Shown here: piece by piece, positions 57,575 to 64,000 of the stretch
Numbering within the stretch: position 1 is the first letter of the stretch
How the letters are laid out: each line of letters starts with the position of its first letter
Source: Deinococcus cellulosilyticus NBRC 106333 = KACC 11606
GTDB taxonomy: Bacteria; Deinococcota; Deinococci; Deinococcales; Deinococcaceae
Direction: 5' to 3'
Assembly: GCF_007990775.1 (NCBI RefSeq)
Contig: NZ_BJXB01000004.1
Location: 186,001-250,000 of the forward strand
DNA: 64,000 bases
Made by a program: the position numbers and the translations under genes
Notes under the pieces: generated by a model
Seen by the model: only the letters and a program-made list of their open reading frames with translations
The model's database searches: none
What the model was told of the DNA's origin: nothing

Positions 57575-60253
57575 CTATTGCAGGAAGCCCTCGCGGGTGG
57601 CGGTCAGCAGGGGGTTGTGGTCCCCATCCACCGGATTGCGGAAGTAACCCTGGTTGACCGTCCAGATGATGGCCCCTCCGAGGCCCTGGTCCTTGACGTA
57701 CTGGCCTTTGGTGAGGATGGACTGGGGATCTTCGTAGGACACGAAGTCACAGTCCTGCATGCCCTGACCTGTGTGCCCGGCGTTCAGGTGGACACCTGTT
57801 CCCAGCGGTCTGCTGCTCAGGTAGGGCACCTTGGCGATGTCGTCCCACATCCGCACGTTCACGTCATGCACGCTGTACAGGGACTTGATGCGGCGGTAGC
57901 TCATCTCATTGTCGCCGGTGCCCATGATGCCGCGAATGGGCTCAAGGGGAGCGTAAGAGCGGCGGTAGCAGTTGCCATAGAAGCCGATGCCGACCCCAAA
58001 TTTGTTGGCAGGAACGCCAGCAGCAAGGTAACGCTGGGAGGTGCTGGAGACGCTGGTGGGGTGGTCGCCACCTTCTCCGAAGAGGGCAGAGGAGTGCCAG
58101 GTGGACCAGCCCCAGGGCCCGGCCATGTCGTAGCTCATGATGTTGATCTGGTCGAGGAGGGGGGCAACCTCTGCCACCCAGGGGTCGGCCTGGTCGTTGT
58201 TGACGTTGAGCCAGCCCACCGGGAGGGTGAGGATGATGTCGGGTTTCGCGGCCCGCAGGTCCTCGGCAAGCTGGGTGATGAACACGCGGTCATCCACCTC
58301 GATGCCCAGCAGGGGTTCAAAGCCCACATGGATGGGTTCCCAGTCCAGATCGATGCCGTCAAAGTTCAGGTCTTCCATGACCTGCAGCAGGTCCTGCACA
58401 AACTGCTTGCGGTACTGGGGTTGCATGGCGATCACCAGACCATCGCGGAACCCGGAACCTCCAAGCATCAGGAGGGCCTTGTCTCCATTTTTGTGGGCTT
58501 CTGCTGCACCTGCCCTGGCCCAGTCTGCCCCACCAGGACCCTGGAAGAAGCTGGTGTTGATGCCGGTGTAGTGGGTGGTGCCCTCTTCGAAGTTTGCCCA
58601 GATGGAAGCAACCATCAGGTGGGTGAGTCCTCCGAAGTCGAGGTCCTGCGGTCTGGGGTTTTCATCTGTGGCAGAGTGCCCTGCGTTCCAGCCCGAGTAG
58701 TAGCCTGCCACCCAGGGGGTGCGGCCTGTCTTCACAACCCTTGCGGCCTTGCCCACAGCCCCTCTGGAATCCACCACTTTGAGGATCGGGGTGAATCGGC
58801 CATTTCCGGTGTAGGTGAAGCTCTGGGTCTTCTGGGTTTCGCAGTGCTCGATGGTGAAGTCGTTGGTGCCGTTGCCGTCGGTGTCCAGCAGACAGGTCAG
58901 GGCGTCCCCTTCAACATCATCTCCCTGCAGGGTGAAATTCACGTTCAGAGGAGCATTGCCGCCCGAAGCACTGAGCTTGAAGCTTTTCACGGTGGGGGCA
59001 ATGTTGGGTCCCTGCTGGAAGCTCCAGTCCACGGTCTGGGTGTCCCCTTCGCTGTTGAAGCTGCCTGATCCACCCTCAATGCGGCCCGCATTCAGGCTGT
59101 AGTTGTAGGTGACATCGCGGGGAAGGCCGAGGGTTGCGGTCCAGGTGCCATCAGCGAGGGGCAAGAGGTCAATCTGATAGGAGGGCAGAAATTCCTGTTT
59201 CGAAATGGCCGATTTCTGCAGCCCTGCAAAGTTGGGGTCGGTGATGGTGGCCTGAAGCTGGGTGGTGCTTTCAGGCACGCCTGTCACCCGCAGGGTCACC
59301 TCGGTGAGTTCTTCTGACAGACCGACCACCACGGTCCCGGTGCTGGTGTCCACCACGTTCACATTGCGGTTTGCAGAACGGGCAAGGTTGTTCGCGTTGG
59401 TGACCACCACGGAAACATTGCGGCTTCCAGGGGCAGTGAAGGTGTGGGTGAGCGTGCGGGAATCGGTGCGCCCGGAGAGGTTGAAGTCCTGGATTTCCCC
59501 ATCGCCCCAGTCCACCCTGAGGGTTCTCAGGTCGGCGTGCTGGTCGCTGGTGTCGATTCTCAGGCTGTACACCTCGCCTTTCTTGACCGAGCTTGCCCCG
59601 GTGAGCACTGGAATTTCAGGTGGGTTGCCTGCAACGGGTTGCATCTGGATGCTGGTGCTGGATGCGGCTTCACTGAGGGTGACCTGTCCGGTGCCCTGCT
59701 GGACCACTGGACCTCCGGGGGTGTTGCGGCCTTCCACAATCACGTCCCTGCCCACGCCGGTTTCCACCCCGAGCAGTTTTCCGGTGGCGGTGGTGCCAGA
59801 GACATTCAGCGCCACCTGCTTGTTGCCGATCTTGGCACTGAGGAACCTTGCCACTGGATCAATGCCGGACACATCCAGACTGAGCGTGCTGGTGAGTCGT
59901 TTCAGCCCGATGTTGAGGGGGGCACCATCGAAAACATGGTTCTTGATGACCGTCTTGTACAGCACCACCCCCGTGGCCGGATCTCCCTGCTGGGGCCTGC
60001 TGTTGAACGCCCGTGCAGTGATGTTGTAGGTTCCGGAGATCAGGTTGGGGAAATTGAAGGTGGCCTGCCCCTGGCTGTTGGCGGTGGCTTCCTGCACCAG
60101 ATCCTGGGGGCCACTCAGTTCAATGCGGATGAACGGAGCCTCTGCAGGCACAGCCAGGGCCATGATGCGGGTGGCCTGCGGCTGGGTGGGAGGGGTGCTG
60201 CTGCACGCGGCGAGGGTCAAAGACAGGCTGATGAGTAAGGTGTTTCGCTTCAT
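57575..60253 (-). CDS. GH18 chitinase-like lipoprotein with Ig/PKD-like domains
   Basis: The 892-residue product begins with a lipoprotein signal (MKRNTLLISLSLTLAACSS, lipobox LAAC, Cys 17). Several beta-sandwich domains follow (carboxypeptidase-regulatory-like near FIRIELSGPQDLVQEATANSQGQATFNFPNLISGTYNITAR; PKD-like near YSLRIDTSDQHADLRTLRVDWGDGEI and FKLSASGGNAPLNVNFTLQGDDVEGD). From about 515 comes a GH18 barrel: VAGYYSGWN, LLMLGGSGF and DGIDLDWEP (the DxxDxDxE active-site motif, Glu at about 641), MSYDMAG. It should cleave chitin or related N-acetylglucosamine polymers while anchored to the cell surface. The frame is complete and the active site intact. Confidence 0.88.
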   Translation of the reverse strand: MKRNTLLISLSLTLAACSSTPPTQPQATRIMALAVPAEAPFIRIELSGPQDLVQEATANSQGQATFNFPNLISGTYNITARAFNSRPQQGDPATGVVLYKTVIKNHVFDGAPLNIGLKRLTSTLSLDVSGIDPVARFLSAKIGNKQVALNVSGTTATGKLLGVETGVGRDVIVEGRNTPGGPVVQQGTGQVTLSEAASSTSIQMQPVAGNPPEIPVLTGASSVKKGEVYSLRIDTSDQHADLRTLRVDWGDGEIQDFNLSGRTDSRTLTHTFTAPGSRNVSVVVTNANNLARSANRNVNVVDTSTGTVVVGLSEELTEVTLRVTGVPESTTQLQATITDPNFAGLQKSAISKQEFLPSYQIDLLPLADGTWTATLGLPRDVTYNYSLNAGRIEGGSGSFNSEGDTQTVDWSFQQGPNIAPTVKSFKLSASGGNAPLNVNFTLQGDDVEGDALTCLLDTDGNGTNDFTIEHCETQKTQSFTYTGNGRFTPILKVVDSRGAVGKAARVVKTGRTPWVAGYYSGWNAGHSATDENPRPQDLDFGGLTHLMVASIWANFEEGTTHYTGINTSFFQGPGGADWARAGAAEAHKNGDKALLMLGGSGFRDGLVIAMQPQYRKQFVQDLLQVMEDLNFDGIDLDWEPIHVGFEPLLGIEVDDRVFITQLAEDLRAAKPDIILTLPVGWLNVNNDQADPWVAEVAPLLDQINIMSYDMAGPWGWSTWHSSALFGEGGDHPTSVSSTSQRYLAAGVPANKFGVGIGFYGNCYRRSYAPLEPIRGIMGTGDNEMSYRRIKSLYSVHDVNVRMWDDIAKVPYLSSRPLGTGVHLNAGHTGQGMQDCDFVSYEDPQSILTKGQYVKDQGLGGAIIWTVNQGYFRNPVDGDHNPLLTATREGFLQ

Positions 60254-60286
60254 GGTTCTCCTCTGGTCATGGGGTGAAGTCAGGTT

Positions 60287-60748
60287 TCAGCTGTACGAGG
60301 GGGTCTGTGGACTGTGGCTGGTGCGTTCCAGCAGAGATTTGAGCTGCCTCAGGTCCTGCCGGATGCGCTGGTGCAAAAAAAACTTCAGCAGGGAAACATA
60401 AGGCAGCCAGCTTTCTGGAGGGGTCAACTGCAGTTCCAGCGTGACCCGGGTGCGGTTCATGGAGGCCTGAAAGCTGCGGCTGCCCGAAAGGGGGAAGCCC
60501 CCACAGGTGCCCACAAAGTCATGCCTCACCCCTTCCTGCACGTAAACCACGGTAGAGTCGGTGTGCAGGGTGCGCCCCATCAGGTGCAGGGTTTCCTCCA
60601 GGCACGTCCCGACCTGCACGGTGCCTGGGTGGCTCTGTTGGATGCCTGTGACCCCTGTGCGCCAGCTGCCATCCAGGCTGTGGTTGGCCAAGGTCTGATA
60701 AACGCAGTTCAGGGGCTGGTGAATCCAGATGTGGGCAATGATGCGCAT
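60287..60748 (-). CDS. SRPBCC-family protein
   Basis: The 153-residue product has the START/polyketide-cyclase fold layout: AHIWIHQPLNCVYQTLANHSLDGSWRTGVTG at the N-terminus, GTCLEETLHLMGRTLHTDSTVVYVQEGVRHDFVGTCGG in the middle and a long C-terminal helix (YVSLLKFFLHQRIRQDLRQLKSLLE). Such proteins bind a hydrophobic ligand or act as cyclases; the role is unknown. GGAGGTCATC precedes the ATG. It follows the chitinase-like gene start on the same strand, upstream of it. Confidence 0.75.
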   Translation of the reverse strand: MRIIAHIWIHQPLNCVYQTLANHSLDGSWRTGVTGIQQSHPGTVQVGTCLEETLHLMGRTLHTDSTVVYVQEGVRHDFVGTCGGFPLSGSRSFQASMNRTRVTLELQLTPPESWLPYVSLLKFFLHQRIRQDLRQLKSLLERTSHSPQTPSYS

Positions 60749-60984
60749 GATGACCTCCAGGGTCCACGGGCTGCATGGACCGTTCCTGCGGATGCGAACA
60801 TCCTGAAGTGAACCTTAAGCCAGCGGGTGTGACTGGCCTGTGACCGGAAGGGGAGGGTGGTGTGACGGCACCGACACACGGGGCAGGGAGGGGTGAAATA
60901 CACTGAGGTCCCACCCCTGAGGAGGTCCTTCGTGCTTTTGTTGTCTCTGCTGTTTTCTTTCCTCCTGCGATCAGGAGTCCTTCA

Positions 60985-63900
60985 ATGACCCTACAGTTGC
61001 ACCTGCTGGGAGAAGCCCGACTGGTGGTGCAAGACCGCACAGTGCGTCTGGACCGCCGCACCGCCGCAGTGCTCTCTTACCTGGCCCTCAGTGGCCCCAC
61101 CGTGAAGTACCGTCTGGCCGGGCTGTTGTGGCCCGACTCAGAAGAACACACGGCCCGGGGGAACATGCGGCAACTGCTGCGTCGCCTGAAGACCGCAGCC
61201 GGCTTCGAGGTGATCGAGGGTCAGGAGGTGATCCATCTCCATCCTCAACTTCAGGTCGATGCCCTGACCCGGCAGGAAGCCCACGAAGCAGATTCCCTTC
61301 CGCAATCCCTGCTTGAACACCAGGATTACGATGACCTCCCTGAATTTCAGGAGTGGCTGGACTCCCAGCGGGAACAGATGCAGCAGAAAGCACTGGACAG
61401 ATTGCTGGAATCGGCCCGGCAGGCCCTGGAGGCTGGACAGCCTCTGGAGGCTTTGCAACTGGCCTCAAAGGTGATTTTGCTGGACCCCTGCCATGAAGAG
61501 GCCACGGCAGTGCAGATGCAGGCCCACCTGCAGCGCAACGAGGTGGGTGCAGCAGAGAAATGCCTGCAGCGCCTGACCGAGAACCTTGCGGCCCTCGGGC
61601 TGGAGGTGTCTGCAGAATTGGGGCACCTGCTTCATTCCTGGCCCATCACTTCAGATCAGGTGGAATCCCGACATGGGGGCCGTCCTCCCCTTCTCAGGGG
61701 GCGCGAGCAGGAGTGGGCGTGGCTGGAGCAGGCCTGGGAGCAGCACCGCATTTTCTTTGTGACGGGCGAGGCTGGCCTCGGCAAATCCCGACTGGTGACA
61801 GACTTCGTGCACAGCCACACCCGCGCGGTGATCCTCAAAGGCCAGCCTGCAGACCAGCAGGTGCCTTACGCCACGGTGCGCCGCATTGTGCGGCAGCTCT
61901 TGACCGCGGTGCCCCGTTTACAGGAACCGGGAGCGTTGCCGGTCTGGGTGCGACAGGAACTCAGGCGTCTGGTTCCAGAACTGCTGACCCAGGAGGGGGC
62001 AGATGCCCCTCTGGCAGCCTGGGACAAACTCCGTTTCTTTGATGCCCAGGTGGAACTGATGCGAGAGGCTGCAAAGGATGTGGGTGTGCTGGTCTTCGAT
62101 GACGCCCAGCATGCGGACCCGGCGACCACTGAGCTGGCCATCTACATTTTCGCCCGCGCTGTGCAGGAAGCGGCGGCCCTGCCCAGATTCATCGACATCT
62201 ACCGCCAGATGGACCTGCCTGTGGCGGCTGCAGAGGCCATCGAGCGTCTGGTGGTGGATGGCCTGGCCAGCGTGCTGGAGGTGAAGCCTCTGGCCCCCAC
62301 AGATGTGGGGCTGCTCTTTGAAGACCTTTGTTGCGTGTCTCTCACTGGAAACGCCCTGCAGGAGGTGCACCGTCTGGTGCAGGGCAGCCCCCTGTACCTC
62401 TCAGAACTGGCAAAACATTTGCATTCTGTGGGCTGGAAAGAAGGGCCTTTGCCCAGAGACCTTCCCTGGCAGGGGAGTGTCGGGGAAGTCATTGAACAGC
62501 GACTTGAAACCCTATCCCCACTTGCCCTGCAGGTGGTTCGTGTTTCTGCTCTCCTGCAGGGCGAGGTGCATCTGGAGTGGGTGGCCTGTGCCCTCAGGCA
62601 ACCTGCCTGGCAGCTGATGGAAGTCTGGAGCGATCTGGAAAAGACAGGGTTTCTGACAGGGGAGGCTTTCAGCCACGATCTGGTGCGGGAAGCCGTGGTG
62701 AGGCACACACCAGCAGGTGTGCAGCGGGAGTTGCACCTGTGTCTGGCCGAAGCCCTCCAGGGGTCTGGTGCTGATGCTTTACGGGTGGCCCAGCATTTTC
62801 AGAAAGGGGAGGCACCCCTTCAGGCAGCAGAAGCCTACCTGCAGGCAGCCCATCAGGCTTTTGAGCGCTTTGGTCTGCGTGCAGCGCTGGAGCAGGCAGG
62901 TCAGGCAGCCCAGTTGCTGGAAGCTTCTGGAGCGCTCGAAGCTGCCTATGAAGCCCATGCGGGGCTGATCCAGAAGGTCTGGCGTCATGATCTGTCCCAG
63001 GTCCAGCCTGAAGAGATGGAAAGGCTTCAGAAGCGGGTGCAGACCGCAGAGCAGCAGGAGCGGTTTGATGTCCTGCATGCCTCATGGTTGCTGTACGGGC
63101 AGCAACAGGCCGTTCAGGCAGAGCAGGAGGCCAGACAGGCACTGGACCGGGAGCCCGCTCAACCGGAGATCCGGGCAGAACTCTTGTGTGTGCTGCTGGA
63201 GTGTGCCCTGGCGCAGCGTCGGGGCAGAGACATCCAGGAGCGGGTGCAGCAGGTGCTTGAAGCCCTTGTGTTTCAGCACTCGGATGCCCTGCTGGCCCTG
63301 CAGGCCATGACCCTGTCGGTGGCTTACGGCATCATGAGCGATTTTGAGACGGCAGCCATCTGGGTGGAGCGCAGTGCAGAACTTTTTGAAAAGCTGCAGG
63401 ACGACTACCGGGCCATGACGGCCTGGTCTTATTACACCACGGTGCTGGAACGCCAGGGCAAATGGGCCGAGGCCGATGCAGTGCGAGAAAAACTGCACCA
63501 CAAACTCAGGCGTGGTCTGGAAGTGGGGAGTCTGCAGTACCTGAATGCAGTGTGCTGGGCGGTGAGCCTCACCCACCGCAGGATGTACCGACAGGCCCTG
63601 ACACAACTGCAGGCATGCCAGGGCCTGCTGCAGGCTGGAAGGCACAACAGCAGCACACTGGACCGGGCATTTGCGAATTTCTACTTTGCAGTGGGTGACC
63701 TGAGGAGCAGTGAAGCCTGCATCCGGCGGGCACTGGAAAACCCAGATCCACAGGATGCCGCCAGAGAGCTTCCGTGGGTGCTGAAAAGCTGGATTCATTT
63801 TGAGCTTGGCGAAACAGAGCAGGCTGCCTTTGCTCTCTCAGAAGGGGAGAAAGCCCTCAAGGCAGCCCCATTCACCTACACCCTTGGGCTCTGGCACCTG

Positions 63901-64000
63901 ATTCATGGCCTTCATGTGCGAGACGGCAGGCAACAGGAGCATCTGGAGCAGGCCCTCCACATGGCCCAGAGGTACAACCATCCTGAATTGCTGACCACCG
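60985..64000 (+). CDS. Large BTAD-AAA transcriptional regulator (partial, runs off the right edge)
   Basis: The frame is open to the window end (1005 codons, no stop). It begins MTLQLHLLGEARLVVQDRTV, a SARP-type winged helix (about 1-95; RLAGLLWPDSEEHTARGNMRQLLRRLK), then a BTAD domain (about 96-215), an AAA/STAND ATPase (FFVTGEAGLGKSRLV, Walker A about 255; VLVFDDAQHADPAT, Walker B) and TPR-like helices. This is the usual SARP order, unlike the 37910-41149 regulator where DNA-binding comes last. AGGAG lies 7 nt before ATG 60985. It is divergent from the SRPBCC gene. Target genes are unknown. Confidence 0.85.
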   Translation, partial: MTLQLHLLGEARLVVQDRTVRLDRRTAAVLSYLALSGPTVKYRLAGLLWPDSEEHTARGNMRQLLRRLKTAAGFEVIEGQEVIHLHPQLQVDALTRQEAHEADSLPQSLLEHQDYDDLPEFQEWLDSQREQMQQKALDRLLESARQALEAGQPLEALQLASKVILLDPCHEEATAVQMQAHLQRNEVGAAEKCLQRLTENLAALGLEVSAELGHLLHSWPITSDQVESRHGGRPPLLRGREQEWAWLEQAWEQHRIFFVTGEAGLGKSRLVTDFVHSHTRAVILKGQPADQQVPYATVRRIVRQLLTAVPRLQEPGALPVWVRQELRRLVPELLTQEGADAPLAAWDKLRFFDAQVELMREAAKDVGVLVFDDAQHADPATTELAIYIFARAVQEAAALPRFIDIYRQMDLPVAAAEAIERLVVDGLASVLEVKPLAPTDVGLLFEDLCCVSLTGNALQEVHRLVQGSPLYLSELAKHLHSVGWKEGPLPRDLPWQGSVGEVIEQRLETLSPLALQVVRVSALLQGEVHLEWVACALRQPAWQLMEVWSDLEKTGFLTGEAFSHDLVREAVVRHTPAGVQRELHLCLAEALQGSGADALRVAQHFQKGEAPLQAAEAYLQAAHQAFERFGLRAALEQAGQAAQLLEASGALEAAYEAHAGLIQKVWRHDLSQVQPEEMERLQKRVQTAEQQERFDVLHASWLLYGQQQAVQAEQEARQALDREPAQPEIRAELLCVLLECALAQRRGRDIQERVQQVLEALVFQHSDALLALQAMTLSVAYGIMSDFETAAIWVERSAELFEKLQDDYRAMTAWSYYTTVLERQGKWAEADAVREKLHHKLRRGLEVGSLQYLNAVCWAVSLTHRRMYRQALTQLQACQGLLQAGRHNSSTLDRAFANFYFAVGDLRSSEACIRRALENPDPQDAARELPWVLKSWIHFELGETEQAAFALSEGEKALKAAPFTYTLGLWHLIHGLHVRDGRQQEHLEQALHMAQRYNHPELLTT

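Noticed and set aside
57578..59068. Long plus-strand frame opposite the chitinase-like gene
   Set aside because: Shadow frame; the minus strand encodes a complete GH18 protein with an intact active site.

Overview
The window looks like part of a secondary replicon (megaplasmid or second chromosome) of a Deinococcus-like bacterium. This is inferred from the moderately high G+C, the gene families, and the frequent promoters whose -10 box sits 6-8 nt before the ATG (leaderless genes, typical of Deinococcota). An iteron-type replication origin with its initiator gene and a parAB partition pair lie near 24-28 kb. No rRNA, tRNA or CRISPR array was seen.

Layout. 0-6 kb: a transposase tail, a frameshifted beta-propeller gene, a bleomycin-resistance-like VOC protein, a secreted beta-propeller protein, a DUF1963-like protein and a small membrane protein. 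6.2-7.4 kb: a lone TniQ protein. 7.5-11.6 kb: an arsenic locus of two convergent operons (arsR-DUF6428-MFS and arsR-arsC-aquaporin-broken metallophosphatase) with a shared candidate ArsR-binding motif. 11.6-18.4 kb: hydrolase, EamA exporter, cyclase-family enzyme with divergent LysR regulator, Tat-exported carbonic anhydrase, CMD protein, CPBP protease, LacI regulator. 18.5-20.4 kb: an acetolactate synthase gene behind a Leu/Ile/Val-rich leader peptide and a terminator, a classical attenuator layout. 20.7-23.9 kb: transposase-like fragment and a PAS-GGDEF signalling protein.

24-28.3 kb is the replication and partition core: initiator gene, about a dozen 22-bp iterons, an AT-rich stretch, parB and parA. 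A perfect 18-bp palindrome, TAGAATAACGTTATTCTA, occurs four times in the window (21.1, 24.0, 35.2, 57.5 kb), always between genes and twice between convergent genes, so it is a good candidate for the ParB-binding centromere. 29-35.2 kb holds the most unusual locus: three consecutive genes resembling tripartite alpha-helical pore-forming toxins (Hbl/Nhe type), followed by two unrecognised genes, one encoding a 731-residue protein.

35-49 kb: a lipoprotein with Ig-like and repeat domains, a secreted protein of unknown function, a large AAA-TPR-BTAD regulator, a five-gene MacAB/TolC-like efflux operon, and a divergent two-component system. 49-52.7 kb: DinB-like protein, NmrA-like protein, a tandem HxlR regulator and a secreted amidase. 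53-60 kb: a sugar-utilisation block with a LacI regulator, three identical operator palindromes, a decayed duplicate of the lacI 5' end, a GH13 amylase-type enzyme and a GH18 chitinase-like lipoprotein. 60.3-64 kb: an SRPBCC protein and a second large BTAD-AAA regulator that runs off the right edge.
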